From: Streptomyces sp. NBC_00483
Lineage (GTDB): Bacteria; Actinomycetota; Actinomycetes; Streptomycetales; Streptomycetaceae
Length of the DNA: 64,000 nt
Assembly (NCBI RefSeq): GCF_036013745.1
Contig: NZ_CP107880.1
Coordinates: 2,232,001-2,296,000, forward strand
Direction: 5' to 3'
Part shown: in pieces, positions 1-12,108 of the stretch
Position numbering within the stretch: the first letter of the stretch is position 1
Layout of the letters: each line of letters begins with the position of its first letter
Notes under the pieces: model-generated
What the model saw: only the letters and a program-made list of their open reading frames with translations
Told to the model about the DNA's origin: nothing
The model's database searches: none
Made by a program: the position numbers and the translations under genes

Positions 1-1832
1 GCGGTGGTGCGGGGTGCGAGGTGCGAGAGATCGGGGGGATCGGTCAGGCCAGTGGCTTCTACGGAGAGTGATTCGACGACGAGCGGTCGGTCCAGGGTGA
101 AGGAGTAGTGAGCGCGATGACGTTCTTCGAAGGCGCGGGTCATGGCGTCGGGTTCGGTGAGTTCCACGGTGAGCGCGGTGTCCGTGCCGTCATAGCGGAG
201 CTGGGCCCTGCGCACGATCCGAATGCGCTGCTCCGGGACGTCCTCGGCGCGCAGTTCCTCGCGTGCGGCGCTCTCCAGGTCGTCTGCGGTCTTGAGAATG
301 TGCGGCATCGAGGAGTCGTCCACGGTGGCCTCGACGGACTGTTCCCGCATGGCGGTGGTGTCGGCGAGCCCGATGCCGAGCGCCGAGAGGACGCCTGCCA
401 TGGGCGGTACGAGGACCGTCCGGATGCCGAGTTCGGCGGCGACCTTGCACGCGTGCTGCCCACCGGCACCACCGAAGGTGGTGAGGGCGTAGCGGGTGAC
501 GTCGTGGCCCTTCTGCACCGAGATGCGCTTCACGGCGTTGGCGATGTTGGCCACGGCGACCTGGAGGTAGCCCTCGGCCACCTGCTCGGGGGTGCGCGCG
601 TCACCGGTCCTTTCGCGGATCTCGGTGGCGAGGGCGGCGAAACGCTCGCGTACGAGGTCGTCGTCGAGCGGCTGGTCTCCCTCGGGCCCGAACACGCGGG
701 GAAAGTACGCGGGTTGGACGCGTCCGAGGGTGACGTTGGCATCGGTGACCGTGAGCGGGCCGCCGCCCCGGTAGCAGGCCGGTCCCGGCACCGCGCCGGC
801 CGAGTCGGGTCCGACCCGGTAGCGGCTGCCGTCGAAGTGCAGCACGGAGCCGCCGCCCGCCGCGACGGTGTGGATGTCGAGCATGGGCGCGCGCAGCCGC
901 ACTCCGGCGATCTGCGTGGTGAGGACCCGCTCGTACTCGCCCGCGAAGTGCGAGACGTCCGTGGAGGTGCCGCCCATGTCGAAGCCGATGACGCGGTCGA
1001 AGCCCGCGCGCCCCGACATACGGGCCATGCCCACGATGCCGCCTGCGGGCCCGGACAGGATGGCGTCCTTGCCGCGGAACTGCCCGGCCTCGGCGAGCCC
1101 TCCGTTGGACTGCATGAACATCAGCCGCACGTCGGGGAGTTGCTCGGCGACCTGGCGCACGTAGCGGCGCAGGACGGGCGACAGGTAGGCGTCGACGACG
1201 GCCGTGTCGCCCCGGGGCACCACCTTCATGAGCGGGCTGACCTCGCTGGACAGCGAGATCTGCGGGAAGCCAATGCGCTCGGCGAGGGCGCCGATCTCGC
1301 GCTCGTGATCCGGGTGGAGGTGGCTGTGCAGGCAGACGACGGCCACCGCCCGAATGCCGTCTTCGTAGACCCGGCGCAGCGAGGCCTCGAGGGAGCCCAG
1401 GTCGAGCGGGGTGAGCACCTCGCCCTGGGCGTCCACCCGTTCGTCGACCTCGATGACGCGCTCATGGAGCAGTTCGGGCAGCTCGATGCGGCGGGCGAAG
1501 ATGCGGGGCCGGTTCTGGTAGGCGATCCGCAGGGCGTCGCGGAAGCCGCGCGTGATGACGAGGGCGGTCGGCTCGCCGCGGCGCTCCAGGAGGGCGTTGG
1601 TGGCGACCGTGGTGCCCATGCGGACGGAGTCGACGAGGTCGCCGGGCCCGCCGCCGGGCGCCGGCTCCGCGCCCTCACCGAGGAGTTCGCGGATCGCGAA
1701 GACGGCCGGGTCGCGGTAGCGCGCCGGATGGTCGGAGAGCAGCTTGTGCGTGAGCAGGCGACCGTCGGGCCGCCGGGCCACGACATCCGTGAAGGTGCCG
1801 CCTCGGTCGATCCAGAACTGCCAGCCTGCCAC
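1..1832 (-). CDS. 5-oxoprolinase / hydantoinase A family protein, N-terminal part (gene continues beyond window start)
   Basis: ATP-dependent 5-oxoprolinase/N-methylhydantoinase family; the expected reaction is 5-oxoproline + ATP to glutamate in the cytosol. The frame stays open from GTG at 1832 to base 1, about 610 codons, whereas the family is usually about 1200 residues, so the HyuB half lies outside the window. The start encodes [20 protein letters not shown], the typical N-terminal actin-like ATPase motif, and the region near 950-1005 encodes [14 protein letters not shown], the second phosphate-binding motif. A GGGAG ribosome site lies 8 bases upstream of the GTG. It sits 54 bp downstream of cvnC on the same strand, so co-transcription with the conservon is possible but unproven. 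The substrate (oxoproline or a hydantoin) cannot be fixed from this half. Confidence 0.85.
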   Translation of the reverse strand, partial: MAGWQFWIDRGGTFTDVVARRPDGRLLTHKLLSDHPARYRDPAVFAIRELLGEGAEPAPGGGPGDLVDSVRMGTTVATNALLERRGEPTALVITRGFRDALRIAYQNRPRIFARRIELPELLHERVIEVDERVDAQGEVLTPLDLGSLEASLRRVYEDGIRAVAVVCLHSHLHPDHEREIGALAERIGFPQISLSSEVSPLMKVVPRGDTAVVDAYLSPVLRRYVRQVAEQLPDVRLMFMQSNGGLAEAGQFRGKDAILSGPAGGIVGMARMSGRAGFDRVIGFDMGGTSTDVSHFAGEYERVLTTQIAGVRLRAPMLDIHTVAAGGGSVLHFDGSRYRVGPDSAGAVPGPACYRGGGPLTVTDANVTLGRVQPAYFPRVFGPEGDQPLDDDLVRERFAALATEIRERTGDARTPEQVAEGYLQVAVANIANAVKRISVQKGHDVTRYALTTFGGAGGQHACKVAAELGIRTVLVPPMAGVLSALGIGLADTTAMREQSVEATVDDSSMPHILKTADDLESAAREELRAEDVPEQRIRIVRRAQLRYDGTDTALTVELTEPDAMTRAFEERHRAHYSFTLDRPLVVESLSVEATGLTDPPDLSHLAPRTT

Positions 1833-1886
1833 GTGTGTCTCCCGCCGTCCGCCCCGTTCCTGTGCCCCGCATGCTCCGCTGACGGA

Positions 1887-2282
1887 TCAGAGCGCTCTGA
1901 GGCCGTCGATCACGTCGCGGAGAATACCCGCGTCGGGCAGCTCGGCCGGTGGAACCGGCCGCGTCACGTGGACCAGTTCGTCGTCGACGAGATCCCCGAT
2001 GAGGACGCGCACCACCCCTACCGGAAGATCGAGCTCCGCGGCCAGTTCGGCCACGGACTGCGGGGCGTCCTGGCAGAGCCCGACGATGTCGACGTGTTCC
2101 GGCGACAGCGTCTGGTCGGTCGACGCGTCGCCTTGATGCCGTTCGGCGACGACGACCGCGATCAGGTCGAGCCGGTGCTGGGTCGCGCTGCTGGTGCGGC
2201 CGCGCGTCATGGCGTACGGGCGCACGACGGGGCCCGCGTCGTCGTCGAACCAGTGATGCGTCTCCTGACCGTCTGGTCTCAT
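1887..2282 (-). CDS. cvnC: Conservon protein CvnC, DUF742 domain (131 aa)
   Basis: DUF742 protein, third member of an actinobacterial conservon (G-protein-like signalling modules on the cytoplasmic face of the membrane). It shows the family pattern: VVRPYAMTRGRT near residue 20, then a winged-helix-like C-terminal half (QSVAELAAELDLPVGVVRVL, then DDELVHVTRP). Length is normal for the family. It starts 9 bp after the cvnB stop, with a GGAGG-containing stretch in the end of cvnB. In canonical conservons a CvnD GTPase follows; here the next gene on the strand is the oxoprolinase. Biochemical role is inferred only from the family. Confidence 0.9.
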   Translation of the reverse strand: MRPDGQETHHWFDDDAGPVVRPYAMTRGRTSSATQHRLDLIAVVVAERHQGDASTDQTLSPEHVDIVGLCQDAPQSVAELAAELDLPVGVVRVLIGDLVDDELVHVTRPVPPAELPDAGILRDVIDGLRAL

Positions 2283-2291
2283 GCCAACCCA

Positions 2292-2725
2292 CTACCCTCC
2301 GGCGGGCAGGTCTGTGCGCCTGGCCGTCCCCAGATGCACTCCGACGCGCTTGACCAGCAGGGTCATCTCGTAGGCGACGAGGCCGACGTCGGAGTCCGCG
2401 TCGGACAGCACCGCGAGGCAGCTGCCGTCCCCCGCCGCGGTGACGAACAGGAAGGCCTCGTCGAGTTCGACGACCGTCTGCCGGACACTGCCTGCTTCGA
2501 AGTGCCGGCCCACCCCCTTGGCGAGGCTGTGGAATCCGGATGCCACGGCGGCGAGGTGTTCGCTGTCCTCGCGGCTGAGCCCCTCGGAGACGCCCGTCGG
2601 CAGCCCGTCGCCGGAGAGCACCATCGCCTTGCGGATACCGGCGACGCGCTCGACCAGGTCGTCCAGGAGCCAGTTCAGCTCGCCGACAACCCCGTTGGTG
2701 GTCCCCGCATTGGCCTTCGGCGCGG

Positions 2726-2729
<4 letters not shown>
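2292..2729 (-). CDS. cvnB: Conservon protein CvnB, roadblock/LC7 domain (145 aa)
   Basis: Roadblock/LC7-type protein, the small partner of the CvnA sensor kinase, thought to work with the conservon GTPase like a GTPase-activating or scaffolding subunit. The sequence shows the typical ELNWLLDDLVERVAGIRKAM start, the VLSGDGLPTG strand-turn and the SEHLAAVASGFHSLAKG helix, with FLFVTAAGDGSCLAVL near the end. Its ATG overlaps the cvnA stop by four bases (ATGA at 2726-2729), implying translational coupling and stoichiometric synthesis with CvnA. Confidence 0.92.
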
Positions 2730-5572
<2,843 letters not shown>

Positions 5573-5997
5573 GGCCTCCCCCAGATCGACCCCTCTGCCT
5601 TCAGGGGCACACATGTGCGTCAACAAACGGCGCGAGCCTACTACTGAGACAGGAGCAACTCGAAGGCCTGTCCGGATGATGTCCGAGTGAACTGTGGTGC
5701 CGACATCATGAGTTGTCCGGCATTGCGGGAGATTAACTCCGCTCTGGACCCACCTCGGCAACGATCACAATCGGTCCGTCCTGTCGGAGAGTTGGCCGGA
5801 ATCCTGCGCACCGCACCCCCGGAACAGGCGAGTTCGCCGAACCGGGAATCTCCCCGGCCCGCCGTTCGTCTTCATTGAGGGAGGGGCAACTCGACGGCGT
5901 AAAGCACAGCAATTCGGGCAGTCACTGTGCAGTGCCGATGCGGGGCATCGGCTTGAGGGTCGTTGAGGGCCCACGAGCGGTGGGGAGTGACGTGGCG
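5573..5997. other. Divergent intergenic region between cvnA and a small membrane-protein gene
   Basis: About 420 bases without a convincing gene. It is less GC-rich than its surroundings in parts (for example 5690-5780), as expected of promoters for cvnA (leftward) and the membrane protein (rightward). I see no strong hairpin or operator here. Confidence 0.6.
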
Positions 5998-6414
5998 ATG
6001 GGCACGGCGGAGCAGAACAGACTGTGGGTCGAGGAGCCGGCGCGTCGACGCCGGATGCCCGATCCCGTACGGACGTCCGCGGTGCGGGCCGTCCTCATAG
6101 TCGCGCTCACCCTGATCCAGGCCATGATCGCCGTGCTCTGCACGCTGACCGACTCCTGGCTGGCCTTCCCGATGGTGCTCAGCAGCGTGGGGAGCACGGT
6201 GGTGGCGACGTGGGGCGTCCTGGACGTCTGGGTGACGCGCCAGGTGTGGAACCAGCGGCACGGCGTCATCTCGGTCCCGGCCAGCACGGCCCGGCAGTTG
6301 CGCAAGGAGCGACGCCAGGCCCGCCGTGCCGCGAGGTCGCGGCGCGGCGTCGCGCGGCCCGACTCGGTCAACATACGCAGGCGCGGCAGGGCCGGGCAGC
6401 TGACCCACTCCTGA
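5998..6414 (+). CDS. Small conserved membrane protein (138 aa)
   Basis: I do not recognise the family. It has two hydrophobic segments, about residues 22-43 (AVRAVLIVALTLIQAMIAVL) and 50-70 (LAFPMVLSSVGSTVVATWGV), followed by a strongly basic tail (RKERRQARRAARSRRG), suggesting an integral membrane protein with a positively charged cytoplasmic C-terminus. GGGGAG at 5982-5987 can serve the ATG at 5998 (spacing 10) or an in-frame GTG at 5992 (spacing 4). It is divergent from the conservon and converges with the SMC-like gene, 25 bp away. Function unknown. Confidence 0.75.
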   Translation: MGTAEQNRLWVEEPARRRRMPDPVRTSAVRAVLIVALTLIQAMIAVLCTLTDSWLAFPMVLSSVGSTVVATWGVLDVWVTRQVWNQRHGVISVPASTARQLRKERRQARRAARSRRGVARPDSVNIRRRGRAGQLTHS

Positions 6415-6439
6415 GCCGCCCCCGCCGCGCGGTCGGGCG

Positions 6440-9400
6440 TCAGGCTTCAGCAGGTCGCTTGTACATCCGCGTGGCCGTGATCTCGCCGTGCACCGTCTCG
6501 CCTTCGGGGTCCTGCTGCGGCAGGCCCGGGCGCAGGTGCTCCTCCACGCTGATGTACTTCAGACCGGCCCGAAGGTCCGCGTCATTGCGCATCCGGATCA
6601 CCAGGGGGAACTCGGCGAGCGCCGTCGTGTCGAACAGGCCGGTGGTGTACAGGAGTTGCACGCCGAGCGCGTCGGACACCGCACGCTGCAGTTCGAGCAG
6701 ATACGTGGCGTTGGCGCGGCCGATCGGGTTGTCGAGGAACAGCGTGCCCGCGTGGCGGTGCTTGTCGCGGCCCCGGTCGTTGGAGCGCAGCGCGGCCATC
6801 GTGCAGTACAGGGCGATGGCCGCGGTGAGCAGCTGACCGCCGGAGAAGACGTCGCCCATCTGTCCGACGGGGACGCGCTCGGCGCGCAGCACCGCGTCCG
6901 GCTTCAGGATCTCGACGGCGATGCCCTTGGGCTGGAGTGCCGCGCTGACGCCGCGCAGCAGCAGCGACATGCCGTCGCGGCGCAGGTCGGAGTTCTTCTT
7001 CACGGCCGCGCTGGTCGCCTCGTCGATGACCTCGCCGAGCCGCTCGATCAGCGTGGCCTGGTCGGGCTCCTCGAAGCGGATCCGCAGGAACTCCTGTCCG
7101 GACCACTCGCCGAGCCCCTCCGGCAGCCGCGACAGGCGCTGGGCGGAGCGGAGCGTGGCGAGCGAGGACTCCACGAGGCCGCGCAGCCGGTCCACGATCG
7201 AGTCGCGGTTGCGCTCCAGCTGGGCCAACTCGTCGGTGAGGACGCGCAGTCGGGGCGCGAACGCGTCGGCCCACTTCTGCGCGTGCTCGGGGAGCGCGGA
7301 CGCGGGCAGTTCGCGGATCTGCTGGCGGGCGGGCGTGCGCACCTGCTCGTACCGCGTCGAGTTCGCGTGCCGTACGAGGATGTCGCTCGCCTCTCGGACC
7401 GCCGCCTCGGCCGCGGACAGGTCGGCGGCGCAGCCGCGCAGCGAGCGCCGGGTCTCGGCCGCCGCCTGGCGGGCCTCCTCCAGGGAGCCGGGGTAGGGCT
7501 CCGGCTCGTCCTGCTCCTCGGCCGGGTCCGCGTGGTCCCGCAGCAGGTCGCGCAGGAGCGCCGCGGTCTCGTCGAAGCCCCCGGCCCCGTCCTCGGCGGC
7601 ACGGTGTGCGTCGAGCAGCTCGGCGTGGGCGGCGCGGTCGCTGCTCAACGCGTCGGTGCGGACGGCGAGTTCGGTGGCGGCCGTGCGCAGCAGGGACTGC
7701 GCGTGCTCGGTGTCGGACGGGACGAGGTCCTCGGGCAGCTCCGTGTGCGCGTCGCCGTCCTCGGGCGCGTGCCGCTCGGCCTCGCCGCGCAGCCGGCCGA
7801 GCTGCTCGCTCGCGGTGGAGGCGCGGGTCTCCAGCAGCTGGACGAGTTCCTCGGCGCGGGAGGCGGCGGCCTGCCGGGAGGGGCCGTCGGCGCCTTCGGA
7901 GGTTTCCAGCAGGGTGGCGGCGCGGGTGCGCACCTTGTTGCTGAGGCGGTCCAGCTCGGTGAGCGCCGCGGACTCGTCGGACTCGGCGCGGGCCTGCTCG
8001 GCCCGCAGATCGGCGCCGACGCCCACCTTCTCGTAGACCTGGGACGCGGCCCGGTACGCCTCGCGCAGTGCGGGCAGCGACGCCTGGGGCGCCTCTCCCT
8101 CCGGTACGTCGTCGGGGGCGCCGGCGATCTCGGCGCGCTCGGCGCGCAGCGTGCGGGCGGTGCGGCGGGCATCGTCCGCGGAGCGCTGGGCGGCCCGGCG
8201 GTCCTCGTCGGCCGAACGCGCGTGCTCCAGGCAGGACTGGGCGCGGGCCTCCGACTCGACGGCCTCGTCGGCGAGTTCGCGGACCTTGGCCTGCCAGCCC
8301 GCGCGCTCGCGCAGGCGGAACGCGAGTCCGGCGAGCGCGTCGGCGGCGCGGCGGGCCTTCTGCGCCGCCTCCTGTCGCTCGTCGCGCACGCGGGTCGCCT
8401 CGGCAGCGGACTCGTCGGCCTCGGCGCGCAGGGTGCGGGCCTCGGCCAGCTCGGCCTCTGACTCCTCGGCGAACGTACGGGCCTCACCTGCCGCGGCGGC
8501 GAGTTCGGCGAGGCGGCCCGTGGGGCAGCCGGAGCGCCAGGAAGTGAGGCGCGCCGCCAGCTCTCGGTCCTTGGCGAGGCGCCCGGCGCGCGCCCTGATG
8601 TCCTCGTCGCGCCGGGCCGCGCGCTCGCGCAGCGCCTGCCGCTCCTCGTCGGCGGCGTGCTCGTCGTGCATGGCCGGGTTCGGCGGGACGAGGAAGACGG
8701 CCGCGTCCCTGGAGGAGGACGCGTCCTCGGACGGGGTCGGGGCGAGCAGCGCGGCGGCGGTGCCGACGGCGACGGCGGAGCGGGGCAGCAGGGCCGCGCC
8801 GGCGAGCGCCTCCCGGGCCCGTCCATGGGCCGCCGCATCGGTGATCACGACGCCGTCGACCAGCTCGGGCCGGGCGGCGAGCACGCGCGCGTGGTCGGTC
8901 GGATCGACGGACTGGGCAAGGTAGCGCCAGCCCGGCAGGGCCGGGATGCCGTGCTCACCGAGGAACTCCACGGTGGCCAACACATCGGGGCCAGGCGGGA
9001 GCAGGCCGCCGTCGCCCAGGGCGCCCAGGATCCGGGAGTCGTCCGCGGCGGCCGTACGGAGCTCGAACAACTGCCGCTCGGCGGTGGTCACGGTGTCGTC
9101 GAGCAGCGCCTTCAGGTCGTCGGCGGCGCGGTCCAGGTCCTCGGCGGTGAGGGTGCCCTCGGAAGTTCCGAATGCCTCGCCGTCCCGGCCCCCGGACGCG
9201 TCCTGCACTTCGGCCCCGCTGTCGTCGGACCGCCCGCCCACACCGAGCAGTTCGGCCAGCCGCTCCTCCCCCGCGAGGGAAGCGGCCGCCCGCTCCTCCG
9301 CCTGGTGGGCCTGCTCCGCGGCGCTCGCGGCGTCGGCGGCGCGGGCCGCCGTCAGCTCGGCGCGCGACTCGACGGCACCGGCCTCGCGCGCGTGCTCGGA

Positions 9401-11077
9401 AGCCCGGCGGGCGGCCTCGCGCGCGGTGTCCCACGCGGCGACAGTGGTCTTCTCCGCGTCGGCCGCGGCGAGCGCGGCACGGGCCGGGTCGGCGTCGGGC
9501 GCGCTGTCGTCGATCCACCCGGCGCGCACGGCCTCGGTGGTCTCCTGCTCGACCTCGGTCAACCGCTGGCGCAGGTGCCCGAGTTCACTGCGGGCACGCT
9601 GGGCCTCGGTGGCCGCGGCCGTCGCGTCGCGGTGCGCGGTCTCGCCCGCCTCCTGGAGGACGGCGGAGCGCTCCTCCTCCACGTTCGCGTGCGTTTCGGC
9701 CTGCTCGGCGGCGCCGTGCAGCGCCCGGACGAGTTCGGACGCGGCCTTCGCGCGGGCCGCGAGCGCGGGAGCGGCGTCCCGCTCGGCCTCGCGGATGGCG
9801 ACGGCCACGCGCGCGGAGCGGTCCGCGGCGGCGCGGTGGCGCAGGACGGCCTCGGCGGCCTGCCAGGCGGAGTGGAGGCCCCGCGCGTCGGCCAGCTCGC
9901 GCTTCTGCGCGGCGGCGGCCTTCTCGGCCCCGGCGAGCGCCAAGGAGGCGTGGCGGTAGGCCAGTTCGGCCGCGATCAGGGAGCTGCGCTCGCGCGCCGA
10001 CTCCGCTTCGGCGACCGTGCCCGAGGCCGCGGTGACCTGCTGGGCCAACTCCCCGGTGCGGCCGCGCTCGACGGCGGCGCGGGCGGACAGGCGACGGGCG
10101 AGCGTGCGCGTGCGGCGCTCGGAGGCGGTGTGGATGTCCCGCGCGCGTGCCCGCGTGTCGGCGGCCTCCACGATGCGGGTGAGCAGATCGACGGAGCCAG
10201 CGGTGAATTCGCGCTCGGCCATCAGCTCGGAACGCCGTCCCAGCTTGTTCCCGAACCCGCTCACCAGGTCGGCGAGGCCGTCCGTGTCCCGCGTGTCAGT
10301 GACGGCGCGCAGCAGCAGGTCGGTGAAGTCGGAGTCCTTCTTGACGGCGAAGAGGCCCGCGGCCTCGCCCTCGTCCGCGTTCATCTCCCGCTGGTAGCGG
10401 AAGAGTTCGGGGTCGAGGCCCAGGTCACCGAGGTGCTCGTTCCACCGGTCGTGGATCTCCTCCCAGTGCACCTCCAGGTGCGGGTACGCCTTGCCCGCCT
10501 CCGTCAGCGCGTCCCGGAAGCCCTTCATGGTGCGGCGCCGCCCCTGCGCGCCCGAGGCGCCCTCGGCGGCGGGACGTACGGCGCTGGCCTCGGCGACCGG
10601 CAGCGAGTCGAGGCTCAGACCGGGGCCCGGCCGGAACGAGTACCAGGCCTCGGCGAACTTCCGCGGGTCGTTGGAGACCTGCCGCCCCCGCCACTCGCTG
10701 ACCTTGCCGACGACGACGCACTCGCCGGTGAGCGTGTGCTGCCACTCCAGGGCGACGTGTCCGCAGTCGTCGGCGAGGAGGAACTTGCGCAGCACACCGG
10801 AGCTGGCGCCGCCCAGCGTGTTCCGGTGGCCGGGCAGCATGACCGAGAAGATCAGCTTGAGCAGGACCGACTTGCCGCCGCCGTTCTCCAGGAAGAGCAC
10901 ACCGGCCGGCGCGGGGCGGCGCGGCGGACCGACGGGCTCGTCCTCGAAGAACTCCGCCTGGGTGGGTGCGGGGTCGGGCACGGGCTCGCCAACGCCCCGC
11001 AGGTCAAGCACGGTGTCGGCGTAGCGTGCACCGGCGGGCCCGATGGAGTAGAGGCGAATCCGGGACAGCTCGTACAT
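6440..11077 (-). CDS. MukB/MksB/JetC-like SMC-family ATPase (1545 aa)
   Basis: Very large ATPase with split ABC-type head and a long coiled coil, the motor subunit of a non-canonical SMC complex. Residues 60-72 hold the Walker A motif (FLENGGGKSVLL, K69). About residues 290-1370 are Ala/Glu/Arg-rich heptad-like sequence typical of antiparallel coiled coil. The C-terminal head carries the signature FSGGQ (1411-1415) and Walker B GTLFLDN (1444-1450, D1449), in which Asn follows the Asp where canonical SMCs have Glu. It is the last gene after kleisin, microORF and KITE genes, 36 bp after the KITE stop, in the E. coli mukF-mukE-mukB order. Family knowledge suggests DNA loop extrusion in chromosome organisation or plasmid exclusion. 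No JetD/MksG-like nuclease is seen beside it. Exact subfamily is not assigned. Confidence 0.85.
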   Translation of the reverse strand: MYELSRIRLYSIGPAGARYADTVLDLRGVGEPVPDPAPTQAEFFEDEPVGPPRRPAPAGVLFLENGGGKSVLLKLIFSVMLPGHRNTLGGASSGVLRKFLLADDCGHVALEWQHTLTGECVVVGKVSEWRGRQVSNDPRKFAEAWYSFRPGPGLSLDSLPVAEASAVRPAAEGASGAQGRRRTMKGFRDALTEAGKAYPHLEVHWEEIHDRWNEHLGDLGLDPELFRYQREMNADEGEAAGLFAVKKDSDFTDLLLRAVTDTRDTDGLADLVSGFGNKLGRRSELMAEREFTAGSVDLLTRIVEAADTRARARDIHTASERRTRTLARRLSARAAVERGRTGELAQQVTAASGTVAEAESARERSSLIAAELAYRHASLALAGAEKAAAAQKRELADARGLHSAWQAAEAVLRHRAAADRSARVAVAIREAERDAAPALAARAKAASELVRALHGAAEQAETHANVEEERSAVLQEAGETAHRDATAAATEAQRARSELGHLRQRLTEVEQETTEAVRAGWIDDSAPDADPARAALAAADAEKTTVAAWDTAREAARRASEHAREAGAVESRAELTAARAADAASAAEQAHQAEERAAASLAGEERLAELLGVGGRSDDSGAEVQDASGGRDGEAFGTSEGTLTAEDLDRAADDLKALLDDTVTTAERQLFELRTAAADDSRILGALGDGGLLPPGPDVLATVEFLGEHGIPALPGWRYLAQSVDPTDHARVLAARPELVDGVVITDAAAHGRAREALAGAALLPRSAVAVGTAAALLAPTPSEDASSSRDAAVFLVPPNPAMHDEHAADEERQALRERAARRDEDIRARAGRLAKDRELAARLTSWRSGCPTGRLAELAAAAGEARTFAEESEAELAEARTLRAEADESAAEATRVRDERQEAAQKARRAADALAGLAFRLRERAGWQAKVRELADEAVESEARAQSCLEHARSADEDRRAAQRSADDARRTARTLRAERAEIAGAPDDVPEGEAPQASLPALREAYRAASQVYEKVGVGADLRAEQARAESDESAALTELDRLSNKVRTRAATLLETSEGADGPSRQAAASRAEELVQLLETRASTASEQLGRLRGEAERHAPEDGDAHTELPEDLVPSDTEHAQSLLRTAATELAVRTDALSSDRAAHAELLDAHRAAEDGAGGFDETAALLRDLLRDHADPAEEQDEPEPYPGSLEEARQAAAETRRSLRGCAADLSAAEAAVREASDILVRHANSTRYEQVRTPARQQIRELPASALPEHAQKWADAFAPRLRVLTDELAQLERNRDSIVDRLRGLVESSLATLRSAQRLSRLPEGLGEWSGQEFLRIRFEEPDQATLIERLGEVIDEATSAAVKKNSDLRRDGMSLLLRGVSAALQPKGIAVEILKPDAVLRAERVPVGQMGDVFSGGQLLTAAIALYCTMAALRSNDRGRDKHRHAGTLFLDNPIGRANATYLLELQRAVSDALGVQLLYTTGLFDTTALAEFPLVIRMRNDADLRAGLKYISVEEHLRPGLPQQDPEGETVHGEITATRMYKRPAEA

Positions 11078-11113
11078 GGCGGACTCTCGTGGTAGGTACG
11101 GAAGTTCAGAAGG

Positions 11114-12007
11114 TCAGGAGTGGAACGGCAGGCCCGCGTCGGCGGCGAGCCCGGTCGCGTCCTCGTCCATCGGCGGCACCAGGCTCGCGGACCCGTCGGT
11201 GACGGGAACGACGCCCAGCTCGAGAAGTTCGGCCATGGCGGCCGTGCCGGCCATGTCGCGGACCTGGAGCTGGTAGCGGGCGGTGGTGCGGTACGTGCCG
11301 CCCGAGTCGTCGCCGGTTCTCTGCAGGAAGCCGGAGTCGGTGAGGAAGGCGACGGCCTTGCCGACGATGCCGGTGGTCGAACTGGCGAGGCGGCGCGTGT
11401 CCTTGGTGGCGCCCGTGGAGCTGCGCCGCGCCCAGATCCGCCAGGCGGCTTCGAGCCCGGGGGCCTCGGTCGCCGGGTCGGTGTTCTCGCCGGTCTCCTC
11501 GGCCCGCTCCTCCAGCTTGCGGCAGGCCTGCCGGACGAAGGCGTCCACGCCGTTGACACTCACGCGGCCGATGTAGCCGTCGTCGGCGAGGTCCTCGGGG
11601 CGCGGGAAGGCGAGCGCGGCGACCGCGAGATGGGCGAGGCCGTGCAGGAAGCGGTCGGTGGAGTCCGCGGTCGTCCGGCGCGCGTAGTCGCCCATGCGAA
11701 CCGCGAACACGGAGTCCTCGGCGGCGGTCACGGCCATCCCCGCGCGCGGGGACACCTCCAGGACGACGAGGCCGAGCCCGGTGGCCACGGCGTCGGCGAG
11801 CCGGGCGAAGGGCGGGTCCTCGCGATAGCGGCGCAGCAGCTCCCCGTACTCCTGATCACGGGAGGGCTGGAGCTTCGGCTGGAGGCCGAAGGAGACCAGA
11901 CGCGCCGCGTCGGCGGCGTCGGCCGGGGTGACGGGCGCCTGGGCCCTGGCCGAGCCCGAAGCGTCGGGCTCGCCCCATTCGGCGTGCTCTTCGGCGTACT
12001 CGGTCAC
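11114..12007 (-). CDS. KITE/MukE-like winged-helix subunit of the SMC complex (297 aa)
   Basis: Predicted middle subunit bridging kleisin and SMC heads. The assignment rests on its place between kleisin and SMC genes, its size and its winged-helix-like character: residues 70-130 (VATGLGLVVLEVSPRAG, then FLHGLAHLAVAALAFPRPED) and a second region with KAVAFLTDSGFLQRTGDD followed by YRTTARYQLQVRDMAG. GTG at 12007 is chosen because AAGGAG lies 8 bases upstream; upstream in-frame sequence belongs to the microORF and kleisin regions in other frames. The GTG overlaps the TGA of the 34-codon ORF (GTGA), so translation is probably coupled. Direct homology to MukE is inferred, not shown. Confidence 0.75.
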   Translation of the reverse strand: MTEYAEEHAEWGEPDASGSARAQAPVTPADAADAARLVSFGLQPKLQPSRDQEYGELLRRYREDPPFARLADAVATGLGLVVLEVSPRAGMAVTAAEDSVFAVRMGDYARRTTADSTDRFLHGLAHLAVAALAFPRPEDLADDGYIGRVSVNGVDAFVRQACRKLEERAEETGENTDPATEAPGLEAAWRIWARRSSTGATKDTRRLASSTTGIVGKAVAFLTDSGFLQRTGDDSGGTYRTTARYQLQVRDMAGTAAMAELLELGVVPVTDGSASLVPPMDEDATGLAADAGLPFHS

Positions 12008-12108
12008 GGGTGGTGCTCCTTCATGGGTGCTGCGTAGAAGTTCATGCGCGCTACGTGGTTCACGCGGACTACGTCGTTCATGCGCGCTACGTAGAGGTGG
12101 GTCGCCAT
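12004..12108 (-). CDS. Putative 34-aa microprotein between kleisin and KITE genes
   Basis: Short ORF that exactly fills the gap between the two genes. Its ATG (12108) shares one base with the kleisin TGA (TGATG), it has GGAGG seven bases upstream inside the kleisin 3' end, and its TGA overlaps the KITE GTG (GTGA). It encodes 34 residues starting MATHLYVARMND and ending APMKEHHP, with a three-fold six-residue repeat (VARMND, VVRVNH, VARMNF) from 18-bp DNA repeats. Third codon positions are mostly G or C. It may be a real small subunit, or a leader whose translation delivers ribosomes to the KITE start. I know of no described homologue. Confidence 0.55.
   Translation of the reverse strand: MATHLYVARMNDVVRVNHVARMNFYAAPMKEHHP
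12027..12094 (-). repeat. Three to four 18-bp direct repeats inside the microORF
   Basis: On the minus strand the unit CGTAGCGCGCATGAACNN occurs three times in tandem, plus a degenerate fourth ending in CCCATGAAGG, whose AAGGAG is the KITE ribosome site. The unit length is a multiple of three and keeps the small reading frame open. Confidence 0.85.

Noticed and set aside
8657..11095. An 812-codon plus-strand frame opposite the SMC-like gene
   Set aside because: It is the mirror of a coiled-coil gene rich in Ala/Glu/Arg codons. No domain; the minus-strand protein has Walker A, signature and Walker B motifs.
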